This document shows, piece by piece, positions 39,658-48,850 of a stretch of DNA of 64,000 nt. The stretch's first letter is position 1, and every line of letters starts with the position of its first letter. This DNA is from Candidatus Aenigmatarchaeota archaeon (lineage in GTDB: Archaea > Aenigmatarchaeota > Aenigmatarchaeia > Aenigmatarchaeales > JAHLMR01): NCBI GenBank assembly GCA_018920255.1, contig JAHLMR010000001.1, forward strand, positions 23,583-87,582, given 5' to 3'. The notes beneath the pieces were generated by a model. That model searched no databases, was not told the origin of the DNA, and saw nothing but the letters and a program-made list of their open reading frames with translations. Position numbers and translations under genes: made by a program.

Positions 39658-42303
39658 ATGAAAAATAAGATTTTTTTGTTATTAATATTATTAAGTTTAA
39701 CTTTAATTGTTTTTGCAGACACACCAACAGATTTTAGCGTATCTCCAACTTCTATTATAATGAATATAACAAATCCAACAGCAAATATAATAATTTCTAA
39801 TCTTACAACAGAACCATCTAATTTAACAATAGATAACACAACAGTATTATTGGATTCTTTAAATCGTGAAATGAATATTATAGTTTATAATTCTACACAC
39901 AATTCTACATTTCTAAATCTTACACAAGAAACTACTATAACTTTATATTCAAATATGTCAAAACCCGCAGGAAGATATTTAGGAAGTATAGTGATTTATA
40001 ATCAAACAACACCTTCAAATAATATTTCTATACCTATAACAGTAGACGTTCCAATAACTTTTATAAATAATATTGGAAATTTTTCAGGAAACACATCAAA
40101 CACAACTGAAAATATTTTCTATTTTAATGCAAGTAAAAATATTATAGAACTTAATATAACTTTTATAGATTTATCAGATAATGTAAGTATAACTTTAAAG
40201 GATTCTGAAAATTCAATTATAAAAAATATAACAACTCCAGGAGATCTCTATTATTCATTTATAAAAAACGAAACAAATTTCGGTGGAGATAATAAATTTT
40301 GGATAATAGAAATTAAAGGATTAACAGATACATATGCTCAATATAATGGAAGTATAATTATTAGCAATCCTAATTTTATTTTTAATAATATGTTACTTAA
40401 TATAACACAATTTAATTTTATTAAAAATTTAGGACAAGCAAAAAACTTTACTTTTCAAATTAATATATCAAATAATGCAAATTATAATTTAACAATTATA
40501 AATATAACAAATTCTTCTGGAAAAGTTATACTATCTTCAGATTCTTCAAAATATTTTAATTTATATTTTGATTCTTTAACATTTCCATATAACATAACAC
40601 CTAATTCAGAATTAAATTTAAATGTTTCAATAAATACAACAGATACAAGTAATACTAAAGGAGAATATTATGGCTGGATTTTCATAAATACATCAAACGG
40701 CTATCCCTATAATACAGTTAATGCAACATTAAAGGTATTAGTAACAGATGAGTTAAACTTAACAATTTTAAATTTTACAAAAAAAGATACAGATGAAAAT
40801 CCTACACCAAGTGATAATATAACAATAAAAGTAAATGTAACATATAAAGATGGAGAATGGACAGGTTATACAGATAATGGTCAAAGAACATTTATTGCAT
40901 GGCTTGAACATAAAGAAAATTCAAATTATAAAAGAAATTGTACTATTTATTCTCAAGATACTTCAGATCATTATAAATTTTATTGTAATATATCAAATAC
41001 TACAGCTGGAGGAAACTATATACTTTATGTAAGAGTTAATGATACAAATAATAATGTTGGAATAGGAAGTAAAGAAGTTATAATAAATGAAACAGGAATT
41101 TCTATTAATGCAGATCCAATAGAAATAGCAAATAATAAAGATGAAACAGAAAGTATTGATATAATTGTTAAAAATATTGGATATAAAAATGCTACAAAAA
41201 TCGTATTATCATCAAGTATAGGGTCATGTGCACAAATAGTTTCAACAAACTCAACATATATAAATTCAAATGGTTTTAATTTAACTCCAGGAGAAGAAAT
41301 TAGAATAAAAAATGCATATAAAATAAAATTAAAAAATCCAGGAGATTGTGTATTTACAGTTTATGGATATAAATTAAATAATTCTGAATCTAACACATTT
41401 TATTTTGTTAAAAATGCATCTGTTGCAATAATTGTAAATGAAGTTTCTGAAGAAGAACAAGATCAGAGCAGTGGAGGAGGATATTCAGCTAATTTACTTA
41501 TAACAGATTATCCAAGTCAAATATTAATAGAACAAGGACAAACTTACAATGCTATTATTCGTGTAAAAAACACAGGTAATTTGAGTCTTTTAAATGTTAA
41601 AGTATGGGTATTAAATATTTCTAGCAGTTGGTGGGTACAACCAGAACCACAAAATATTCCATATGGACAAGAAATAACATTTAACGTGCAATTTAACATT
41701 CCAAAAACAGCAAATGCAGGAACTTATTATATAAAATTTATTGCAAATACAACAGGAGTTTCTACATCAGCTTCTAGTGTTTTAAAAGTTCTTCCAAAAC
41801 TTGAAGGAAATGAAACAAAAAATATAACAGTAGATGAGCTTAAAGAAAAATTAACAAATTATACAAAACTATACGAGAGTTTAAAATTAACGTTAGATGA
41901 ATTAAAATCAAAAGGAAAAAATATAACATCCTATGAAGAAATTTTAAATGAAATAGAACAAATGTTATCCAAAGCAGATGCATATTTAAAATTAGAAAAT
42001 ATTAGTGAAGCAGAAAAAATATTATCTGAAATTTCAACAAGATTATCTTCAGTGAAAGAGAAAATAGATGAAATTGCAGAAGAAGTAAAACAATCAGAAA
42101 TATCAAATTATATTACAGTAGGTATAATAACATTAGTAATAATTGGAATAATAATTGTGATATATTTATTCATTCCAAGAAAGCCTGGCTATATTCCAGG
42201 AGTAGGCTATAGACATGTCACACATGAAACTAAATTTAAAGAACTTCTGCATAAATTAAAAGAGAAATTTAAAAAGAAACAAAGCTATGCATACAAACCA
42301 TAA
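39658..42303 (+). CDS. Large surface glycoprotein-like protein
   Basis: An 881-residue protein with a signal peptide (about 1-20, ending VFADTP). The exterior region contains very many Asn-X-Ser/Thr sites, so it should be heavily N-glycosylated. Beta-sandwich repeats precede a NEW3/NPCBM-like segment (SQILIEQGQTYNAIIRVKNT, around 620). A coiled-coil stalk (about 725-815) leads to a membrane helix (about 822-842) and a basic cytoplasmic tail. It could be an S-layer or adhesion protein. GAGGTGAGA precedes the ATG. It is followed after six bases by the Fe-S regulator gene. Confidence 0.75.
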   Translation: MKNKIFLLLILLSLTLIVFADTPTDFSVSPTSIIMNITNPTANIIISNLTTEPSNLTIDNTTVLLDSLNREMNIIVYNSTHNSTFLNLTQETTITLYSNMSKPAGRYLGSIVIYNQTTPSNNISIPITVDVPITFINNIGNFSGNTSNTTENIFYFNASKNIIELNITFIDLSDNVSITLKDSENSIIKNITTPGDLYYSFIKNETNFGGDNKFWIIEIKGLTDTYAQYNGSIIISNPNFIFNNMLLNITQFNFIKNLGQAKNFTFQINISNNANYNLTIINITNSSGKVILSSDSSKYFNLYFDSLTFPYNITPNSELNLNVSINTTDTSNTKGEYYGWIFINTSNGYPYNTVNATLKVLVTDELNLTILNFTKKDTDENPTPSDNITIKVNVTYKDGEWTGYTDNGQRTFIAWLEHKENSNYKRNCTIYSQDTSDHYKFYCNISNTTAGGNYILYVRVNDTNNNVGIGSKEVIINETGISINADPIEIANNKDETESIDIIVKNIGYKNATKIVLSSSIGSCAQIVSTNSTYINSNGFNLTPGEEIRIKNAYKIKLKNPGDCVFTVYGYKLNNSESNTFYFVKNASVAIIVNEVSEEEQDQSSGGGYSANLLITDYPSQILIEQGQTYNAIIRVKNTGNLSLLNVKVWVLNISSSWWVQPEPQNIPYGQEITFNVQFNIPKTANAGTYYIKFIANTTGVSTSASSVLKVLPKLEGNETKNITVDELKEKLTNYTKLYESLKLTLDELKSKGKNITSYEEILNEIEQMLSKADAYLKLENISEAEKILSEISTRLSSVKEKIDEIAEEVKQSEISNYITVGIITLVIIGIIIVIYLFIPRKPGYIPGVGYRHVTHETKFKELLHKLKEKFKKKQSYAYKP

Positions 42304-42309
42304 TTTTAG

Positions 42310-42657
42310 GTGAGCAAAATAAAACCAGATTGTGAGAAATTTGTTCGCGATTACCTCTCAAACATACGAGCATATATTACAAAATTATTAATAGAAAAAT
42401 ATAAAATTTCTCAAATAGAAATAGCAAAAAGAATGAAAATAACGCAAGGTGCTGTTTCACAATATTATAATACAATAAGAGGTTCAAAAATAAATGTTCT
42501 GGCACAAAATAAAGATATTTTAAATATTTTAGATGAAGTTGCAAATAAAATAGCAAACAATAATTTTGATGATAATTTTTTAAATACAAAAATATGTGAA
42601 ATTTGTAAAATTTTAATTAGTAATCAGGGTTGTAAAAATGAAAAGAATTTATCTTGA
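42310..42657 (+). CDS. Helix-turn-helix regulator with C-terminal cysteines
   Basis: A 115-residue DNA-binding protein. The HTH is ISQIEIAKRMKITQGAVSQY. Cys8, Cys96, Cys99 and Cys108 (CEIC, NQGC) could hold an Fe-S cluster or zinc. It lies just before iscS and iscU, overlapping iscS by 20 bases, so a role like that of IscR in sensing Fe-S status is plausible. The start is uncertain. GTG 42310 is annotated, but AGGTGA would then be inside the gene; an ATA codon six bases later fits the usual GGTGA spacing. Confidence 0.65.
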   Translation: MSKIKPDCEKFVRDYLSNIRAYITKLLIEKYKISQIEIAKRMKITQGAVSQYYNTIRGSKINVLAQNKDILNILDEVANKIANNNFDDNFLNTKICEICKILISNQGCKNEKNLS

Positions 42658-43798
42658 TAATGCAGCAACAACAAAAGTTGATCCAAGAGTTTTAAATTTA
42701 ATGAAAAAATTTTTCACTGATAAATATGGAAATCCAAACTCTTTGCATTCTTTTGGAATAGAAGCAAGAGAAGCAATAGAAATATCAAGAGAAAAAATAG
42801 CAAATCTTATAAATGCAAATTCAAATGAAATAATTTTTACAAGCGGAGGAACAGAATCAAATAATTTAGCAATAAAGGGTATAGCATTTGCTAATAAATC
42901 AAAGGGAAAACATATAATTGTCTCATCCATAGAACATCATTGTGTTTTAGAAACAGTGCATTGGTTAGAAAAAAATGGTTTTAAAATAAGTTTTTTAGAT
43001 GTAGATAAATATGGAGTTGTTAATATAGAAAAATTAAAATCACTTATAAGAAGAGACACAATTTTAGTTTCTATTATGCATGCAAACAATGAAATTGGTA
43101 CAATAGAACCAATAAAAGAAATAGGTGAAATTTGTAAAGATTATAATATTTTATTTCATACAGATGCTGTACAATCATTTGGAAAAATAGAAATAGATGT
43201 AAAAAAATATAATATTGATTTACTTTCTGCTTCAAGTCATAAAATACATGGGCCAAAAGGAGTAGGCTGTCTATATATAAAAGAAGGAACAAAAATAGAA
43301 CCAATTTTACATGGTGGAGGGCAAGAATTTGGAATTAGATCTGGAACTGAAAATGTTCCAGGAATTGTTGGATTTGGAAAAGCCGCAGAAATATGTAAAA
43401 AGGAAATGAAAAACGAAAAAAGAAGAATAGAAAAAATGAGAGATAAACTTATTAATAATATTTTAAATATAGAAAACACAAGATTAAACGGCCATCCTAA
43501 AATAAGATTGCCAAATAATGTTAATTGCTCATTTGAATTTATTGAAGGAGAAGCTTTAATTGGAATTTTAAATGAATTTGGAATTGCAGCAAGCACAGGA
43601 AGTGCATGTAGTAGTAGAAGTTTAAAACCATCTCATGTACTACTTGCAATAGGTCTTTCCCCAGAAATTGCACATGGAAGCTTAAGATTAACATTAGGAA
43701 GATTTAATACAGAAAAAGAAATAGATTATGTTATTAAAAAAATTCCAGAGGCAGTAGAAAAATTAAGAAATCTTTCTCCTTATAAAAAGAGATGGTAA
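42638..43798 (+). CDS. iscS: Cysteine desulfurase
   Basis: A 386-residue PLP enzyme that takes sulfur from cysteine for Fe-S clusters and tRNA thiolation. YLDNAATTKVDPRVL opens the family pattern. HTDAVQSFGKIEID precedes the PLP lysine in SASSHKIHGPKG. The active-site Cys lies in TGSACSSRS near the C-terminus. It pairs with iscU downstream. Confidence 0.94.
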   Translation: MKRIYLDNAATTKVDPRVLNLMKKFFTDKYGNPNSLHSFGIEAREAIEISREKIANLINANSNEIIFTSGGTESNNLAIKGIAFANKSKGKHIIVSSIEHHCVLETVHWLEKNGFKISFLDVDKYGVVNIEKLKSLIRRDTILVSIMHANNEIGTIEPIKEIGEICKDYNILFHTDAVQSFGKIEIDVKKYNIDLLSASSHKIHGPKGVGCLYIKEGTKIEPILHGGGQEFGIRSGTENVPGIVGFGKAAEICKKEMKNEKRRIEKMRDKLINNILNIENTRLNGHPKIRLPNNVNCSFEFIEGEALIGILNEFGIAASTGSACSSRSLKPSHVLLAIGLSPEIAHGSLRLTLGRFNTEKEIDYVIKKIPEAVEKLRNLSPYKKRW

Positions 43799-43800
43799 AA

Positions 43801-44265
43801 ATGAATATAGCAGAACAATATTCAAAATTAGTAATGAAACATTTTAAAAAACCTCATAACTACGGTGAAATAAAAAATGCTGATGGAATAGGAACTGTAG
43901 GAAATCCTGTTTGTGGAGATGTTTTAAAACTTTATATTAAAATATCAAAAAATAAAAAAGGAAAAGAAATTATAAAGGATATAAAATTTCAAACATTTGG
44001 TTGTATTGCAGCAATTGCAACAAGTAGCGTAATAACAGATATTGTAAAGGGAAAGACAATAGAAGATGCACTAAAAATAAAAAAAGAAGAAATAATAAAA
44101 AAGCTAGGTGGGCTCCCACCCATAAAAGTACATTGTAGTGTTCTCGCTGTCGATGGACTATATGAAGCTATATATGACTATTATAAAAAATCAAAAAAAG
44201 AAATTCCATTTTTTTTAGAAAAGGCTCATAAAGAGATTTTAGAAAGAAATAAAAAAGAAAGATGA
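43801..44265 (+). CDS. iscU: Fe-S cluster scaffold protein IscU
   Basis: A 154-residue scaffold. The three cluster-binding Cys lie in NPVCGD, TFGCIA and VHCSVLA. The start is ATG 43801, with GAGATGG upstream in the end of iscS; an overlapping ATG at 43792 is possible. A C-terminal extension after the last Cys (about 30 residues) is longer than E. coli IscU. It is co-transcribed with iscS and followed four bases later by nrdJ. Confidence 0.93.
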   Translation: MNIAEQYSKLVMKHFKKPHNYGEIKNADGIGTVGNPVCGDVLKLYIKISKNKKGKEIIKDIKFQTFGCIAAIATSSVITDIVKGKTIEDALKIKKEEIIKKLGGLPPIKVHCSVLAVDGLYEAIYDYYKKSKKEIPFFLEKAHKEILERNKKER

Positions 44266-44269
44266 TAAA

Positions 44270-46360
44270 ATGAAGTATGTTAAAAAAAGAGATGGAAATT
44301 TAGAAAAATTTGATAAAAACAGAATTCTTTTTGCTTTAGAGCGTGCATTTTTTGAAGTAAATCCAGAAAAAATAAAAGATACTAAAAAAATTTTAAATAA
44401 AGTATTATTTGAAATAGAAAAGAAAAAACAAGAAATTATATCTGTAGAAGAAATACAAGATATTATAGAAAATGTTTTAGAAAAATCTGGATATAAAGAA
44501 ATAAAAAATTCTTATCATATTTATCGTTTGAAGAAAGAAAGATTAAGAAAATTTATGGATGAGTTAGGAGTTAAAACAAAATTAACTATAAATGCTATTA
44601 CTGTTTTAGAGGAAAGATATCTTTTAAGAGATTCTTCTGGAAAAATAATAGAAACTCCAGCACAACTTTTTAGAAGAGTTGCAAATACTGTTGCAGAAGC
44701 AGAGAAAAATTATAATGGAAATTATGAAGAAATTTCAGAAAAATTTTATAAAATGATGGCAAAATTAGAATTTCTTCCAAACAGCCCTACATTATTTAAT
44801 GCTAATACTGAATTAGGACAACTAAGTGCTTGTTTTGTACTTCCAATAGAAGATTCACTTCAAAGTATTTTTGAGACAGTAAAAAGAACAGCAATAATTG
44901 AACAAACAGGTGGTGGTGTTGGTTTTTCATTTAGTAAATTAAGACCAAAAGGAGATATTGTAAAAAGCACGCATGGTGTTGCAAGCGGTCCGGTCTCATT
45001 TATGAGAGTGTTTGATGTTGTAACAGATGTTATAAAGGCAGGAGGAAAAAGAAGAGGTGCAATGATGGGAGTTTTACATGTAAGTCACCCAGATATTTTG
45101 GAGTTTATAAACTCTAAACTAGATGGAAAGACTCTCCAAAACTTTAACATTTCTGTTGCTATTGATGATAAATTCATGGATGCAGTAAAACACAATAAAA
45201 TTTATGATCTTATTAATCCTAGAAATGGAGAAATACAAAATTCTATTCCTGCAAGAGAAATATGGAATAAAATAATAGAAGTTGCATGGAAAACAGGAGA
45301 TCCAGGAGTTATTTTTATAGATGAAATTAATAGAAGAAATCCAACATCTCATATAGGAAAAATAGAAAGTACAAATCCATGCGGAGAAGTTTTATTACAC
45401 CCATATGAAAGCTGTAATTTAGGAAGTATAAATTTAGTAAAAATGCTTAAAAAAGAAAATGATAAATATATTTTTGATTGGGATAAATTTAAAGAAACAA
45501 TAGAATTTGGAGTAAGATTTTTAGATAATGTCATAGATGTTAATAAATATCCATATCCAGAAATAGAAAAAGTTACAAAGGATAATAGAAGAATTGGTCT
45601 TGGGATAATGGGATTTGCTGACATGCTTATACTTCTAGGAATTCCATATAATTCTAAAAAAGCTTTAAAATTAGCAGAAGATATAGCAAAATTTATTAGC
45701 AATATATCCCATAGAGCATCTGAAAAATTAGCATATGAAAGAGGAAGTTTTCCTAACTTTAATGGAAGTAAATGGCAAAAATTAGGTTATTCTGCAATGA
45801 GAAACGCAACAACAACAGCAATAGCTCCAACAGGATCTATTTCAATAATAGCTGGTGTTTCTTCAGGAATAGAACCAATATTTGCAGTAGCATTTATAAG
45901 AAATATTTTAGGAGGAAAGAGAATTTTAGAAATAAATCCTATTTTTGAAATGTTTGCAAAAAAATATAATTTTTATTCAACAACATTAATGTTAAAAATA
46001 GCAAAAACAGGAAGTATACAAAATATTAAAGAAATACCAAATGATATTAAAGATTTATTTTTAACAGCTCATGAAATAAGCCCAGAACAACATATTAAAA
46101 TGCAAGCAACTTTTCAAAAATATATTGATAATAGTGTATCAAAAACTATTAATTTTAAAGAAAATGCTAAAATATCAGATGTTAAAAAAGCTTATGAATT
46201 AGCATATAAATTAAAATGCAAAGGAATAACAATTTATAGATATGGAAGTAAAGAAGAACAAGTTTTATATTTTGTTTCAGCAAAAAAAGGAAAGCTTATA
46301 ACAGCTGAAGCAGAATATTCTGGAGGTTGTCCGACAAGGCATTGTCCCATGCCTAATTAA
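44270..46360 (+). CDS. nrdJ: Class II (adenosylcobalamin) ribonucleotide reductase
   Basis: A 696-residue reductase. The N-terminal ATP-cone covers about 1-90. The barrel carries TPAQLFRRVA, LPNSPTLFNA, TGGGVGFSFSKLRPKGD and ESTNPCGEVLLHPYESCNLGS, all typical of the B12-dependent class. The C-terminal CPTRHC holds the redox cysteines. The cobalamin adenosyltransferase gene follows after nine bases, which supports class II. GATGATAAA precedes the ATG. Confidence 0.94.
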   Translation: MKYVKKRDGNLEKFDKNRILFALERAFFEVNPEKIKDTKKILNKVLFEIEKKKQEIISVEEIQDIIENVLEKSGYKEIKNSYHIYRLKKERLRKFMDELGVKTKLTINAITVLEERYLLRDSSGKIIETPAQLFRRVANTVAEAEKNYNGNYEEISEKFYKMMAKLEFLPNSPTLFNANTELGQLSACFVLPIEDSLQSIFETVKRTAIIEQTGGGVGFSFSKLRPKGDIVKSTHGVASGPVSFMRVFDVVTDVIKAGGKRRGAMMGVLHVSHPDILEFINSKLDGKTLQNFNISVAIDDKFMDAVKHNKIYDLINPRNGEIQNSIPAREIWNKIIEVAWKTGDPGVIFIDEINRRNPTSHIGKIESTNPCGEVLLHPYESCNLGSINLVKMLKKENDKYIFDWDKFKETIEFGVRFLDNVIDVNKYPYPEIEKVTKDNRRIGLGIMGFADMLILLGIPYNSKKALKLAEDIAKFISNISHRASEKLAYERGSFPNFNGSKWQKLGYSAMRNATTTAIAPTGSISIIAGVSSGIEPIFAVAFIRNILGGKRILEINPIFEMFAKKYNFYSTTLMLKIAKTGSIQNIKEIPNDIKDLFLTAHEISPEQHIKMQATFQKYIDNSVSKTINFKENAKISDVKKAYELAYKLKCKGITIYRYGSKEEQVLYFVSAKKGKLITAEAEYSGGCPTRHCPMPN

Positions 46361-46369
46361 GATGGTATT

Positions 46370-46882
46370 ATGTCAAGAATTTATTTATGGACCGGTGAAG
46401 GTGCAGGAAAAACAACTTCTGCTTTAGGGGTTGCATTACGTGCTTTAGGTCATGGAAAAAAAGTAATTGTTATTCAATGGCTTAAAGGAAGAAAAAATAT
46501 TGGTGAATATAAAATTTCAAAAAAACTTAAAAATTTTAAAATTTATCAATTTGGACAAAAAAAATTTATAGATCTTAAAAATCCTTCTGAAAAAGATTTT
46601 AAACTTGCAAAGGATGCAATAAATTTTACAATTAAAATTTCAAAAAAAGAAAAACCATTTCTTTTAATATTAGATGAACTTGCTTTAGCACATGCAATAG
46701 GGCTTGTAAATTTGCAGGATATAAAAAATATTATTTCAAATACTTCTAAAAATACAATAATTTATATAACTGGAAGATATGCTAAAAAATCTCTTATACA
46801 ACTTGCAGATTTTGTTAATGAAATAAAAATTATAAAAATACCAAAAAAATTACCTAAAGCAATAAAGGGGATAGAATATTAA
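46370..46882 (+). CDS. cobA: Cob(I)alamin adenosyltransferase (CobA/BtuR type)
   Basis: A 170-residue P-loop enzyme making adenosylcobalamin. The nucleotide-binding loop is TGEGAGKTTSALG at 8-20. VIQWLKGRKNIGEY and LILDELALAHAIGL are family segments. It supplies the cofactor of NrdJ encoded just upstream. No other cobalamin genes are seen, so corrinoid salvage is likely. Confidence 0.93.
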   Translation: MSRIYLWTGEGAGKTTSALGVALRALGHGKKVIVIQWLKGRKNIGEYKISKKLKNFKIYQFGQKKFIDLKNPSEKDFKLAKDAINFTIKISKKEKPFLLILDELALAHAIGLVNLQDIKNIISNTSKNTIIYITGRYAKKSLIQLADFVNEIKIIKIPKKLPKAIKGIEY

Positions 46883-47018
46883 AAATAAAAAGAAAAAACA
46901 AGAATCAAACATTTGGTATTGTTTAAATTGTTTAGAAGTTATAGAAGCAGAAGAACAACCATATTCTTGTCCAAAATGTGGAAATGAAAATATTTCAAAA
47001 TATAAAAAGAAGAGGTGA
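46878..47018 (+). CDS. Small rubredoxin-like zinc ribbon with ATT start
   Basis: A 46-residue protein. WYCLNCLEVIEAEEQPYSCP carries the first CxxC; CPKCGNENI the second. This is a rubredoxin/rubrerythrin-type knuckle pair. No ATG, GTG or TTG exists between the upstream in-frame TAG and the first Cys. ATT at 46878, seven bases after GGGG, is therefore the best start, which is rare. Otherwise the frame is not translated separately. It overlaps cobA by five bases and precedes amrS. Confidence 0.6.
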   Translation: MKNKKKKQESNIWYCLNCLEVIEAEEQPYSCPKCGNENISKYKKKR

Positions 47019-47022
47019 AATC

Positions 47023-48069
47023 TTGAAAGCAGAATATGGTTCAACTTCTTTTGTAACTGCTAAATTTTGGAAAAAAATAAAAAATAAAAATGTAAAATGT
47101 GAACTTTGTCCAAGATTTTGTATAATAAAAGAAAATGAAACAGGATTTTGTAAAGTTAGAAAAAATATAAATGGAAAATTATATTCCCTTGTTTATGGTA
47201 AACCAACTTCAGTTGCTATTGATCCTATAGAAAAAAAACCACTTTTTCATTTTTTCCCAGGAACATATGCTTTTTCAATAGGTACTGCTGGTTGTAACAT
47301 GTCATGTAAACAATGTCAAAATTGGGAAATAAGTCAGAGTGCACCTGAAAAAACATTTAATTATGATCTTCCTCCTAAAGAAATTATTGAAAAAATAAAT
47401 TTATTTAAAAATAAACAAAATATATCAAGTATTGCATATACATATAATGAGCCATCTATTTTTATAGAATATTTATTAGATACAGCAAAACTTGCAAAAA
47501 AAGCAAAAATAAAAAATACATATCATTCCTGCGGTTTTATAAATTTAAAACCATTAAAAGAAATTTGTAAATATTTAGATGCAGCAAATATAGATTTGAA
47601 ATATTTTTCAAATAAAATTTATAAAGAAATTTCTCTTGGTGCATTAGATCCTGTTTTAGAAACAATAAAATATATTCATTCAAAAAAAATTTGGTTAGAA
47701 ATAACAAATCTTATTATTCCAACAATAAATGACTCTGAAAAAATGATTAAAGATATGTGTAAGTGGATATTTGATAATATTGGAGAAAATGTTCCGTTGC
47801 ATTTTTCTAGGTTTTATCCGTCCTATAAATTAGAATATTTACCACCGACTCCAATTCAATTATTAGAAAGAGCAGCAAAAATTGCAAAAAGCACTGGAAT
47901 AAAATTTGTATATATAGGAAATGTTTTTGGTAATCCATTAGAAAATACATATTGTCCAAGTTGTAATAAAATTATAATTGAAAGATTTGGTTATGAGATT
48001 AAACAAATAAATTTGAAAAATGGAAAATGTAAATTTTGTGGAGAAAAAATACCTGGTGTTTTTAAATAA
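47023..48069 (+). CDS. amrS: AmmeMemoRadiSam radical SAM protein AmrS
   Basis: A 348-residue radical SAM protein. KCELCPRFCIIKENETGFC is the N-terminal AmrS cysteine block. GTAGCNMSCKQCQNWEIS gives CxxxCxxC. The C-terminus has CPSCNKIIIERFGY and CKFCGEKIPG. The start is TTG 47023, six bases after GAGGTGA; the frame before it overlaps the zinc ribbon. AmmA is encoded at 37.5 kb. The system's substrate is unknown. Confidence 0.92.
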   Translation: MKAEYGSTSFVTAKFWKKIKNKNVKCELCPRFCIIKENETGFCKVRKNINGKLYSLVYGKPTSVAIDPIEKKPLFHFFPGTYAFSIGTAGCNMSCKQCQNWEISQSAPEKTFNYDLPPKEIIEKINLFKNKQNISSIAYTYNEPSIFIEYLLDTAKLAKKAKIKNTYHSCGFINLKPLKEICKYLDAANIDLKYFSNKIYKEISLGALDPVLETIKYIHSKKIWLEITNLIIPTINDSEKMIKDMCKWIFDNIGENVPLHFSRFYPSYKLEYLPPTPIQLLERAAKIAKSTGIKFVYIGNVFGNPLENTYCPSCNKIIIERFGYEIKQINLKNGKCKFCGEKIPGVFK

Positions 48070-48118
48070 AAATGTATATAATTTATAAATTAAGAATCTA
48101 ATATTTAATTGTGATTTA

Positions 48119-48286
48119 ATGGATATTACAAATAAAGCAAAAGTACTTGTAATAAAATCAAATCGTGCTATTGTTGAAATTAATGGTAAGAAAAAGTATG
48201 TGGGTATAAGACCAGATTTAAAGATAAAACAAGGAGATATTGTCATAGTAGCTTTTAACAATATTATTGATAAAATAAGCAGATAA
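48119..48286 (+). CDS. HypC-like small beta-barrel protein
   Basis: A 55-residue protein. AKVLVIKSNRAIVEINGKKK and IKQGDIVIVAFNNIIDKI follow the HypC/HupF beta-barrel pattern (AxVxxI...AxVxxNG...VxxGDxVxV...I). The N-terminal Met-Cys that binds iron in true HypC is missing (MDITNK). No hydrogenase or Hyp genes are visible. GTGAT precedes the ATG. Confidence 0.6.
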   Translation: MDITNKAKVLVIKSNRAIVEINGKKKYVGIRPDLKIKQGDIVIVAFNNIIDKISR

Positions 48287-48328
48287 TAATGTTTAAATAT
48301 CAATTTTAACATATTTAAGATGATATAA

Positions 48329-48847
48329 ATGGTTGACGAAAGCTACGAAATAAGAGAAACAGAAAATGAATATGAAGTTATTCCAGTAAAACCAATAAGA
48401 TCATTAGAAAAAAGAATTTCTGATTTAGAAAGAGCAACAATTTCTGCAGGAATACCACAAATTCAAAGTCTTATAGGACAAATTATAGAATTAATAAAAA
48501 CAAATCAAAGATTAATAGATGAAATAGTAAGAGCAGATAATGAACTAAGAAATGAACTTTCAAAGATTCCATCAAAAATAGACGACTTAATTTTTAATAT
48601 GAAAAGCTTAATAGAGATGATAAAAGCAGCAGGAGAAGTAGAAACAACCCCAGGTATCAGTCAAGAAGCAATAAAACCACTTTCAGATTTAATGCAAAAA
48701 TTAGTTGAACAAAATCAAAAATTAGTTGATGCAAATCAAGCTGTTTTAGAATCTTTAGATAGTATTAATAGAAAATTAAAAGCTGGGACACCAATATCAA
48801 CTCTTATGTCTCAATATCCAGGATTAAAAATAAGAAGGGAGGAATAA
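48329..48847 (+). CDS. Coiled-coil protein opening the pilus cluster
   Basis: A 172-residue soluble protein. Residues 25-165 are mainly helical with heptad-like repeats (LEKRISDLERA; LMQKLVEQNQKLVDANQAVLESL). A Pro/Gly spot near 105 divides two coiled coils. It recalls the FlaC/D/E-type coiled-coil subunits of archaellum clusters, but no direct match is claimed. GATGATATA precedes the ATG; a membrane gene follows three bases later. Confidence 0.6.
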   Translation: MVDESYEIRETENEYEVIPVKPIRSLEKRISDLERATISAGIPQIQSLIGQIIELIKTNQRLIDEIVRADNELRNELSKIPSKIDDLIFNMKSLIEMIKAAGEVETTPGISQEAIKPLSDLMQKLVEQNQKLVDANQAVLESLDSINRKLKAGTPISTLMSQYPGLKIRREE

Positions 48848-48850
48848 AAT

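Noticed and set aside
39639-39839. Minus-strand open frame at the start of the surface protein
   Set aside because: It lies fully opposite the signal peptide region of the 881-residue gene, whose frame, ribosome-binding site and composition are clear.
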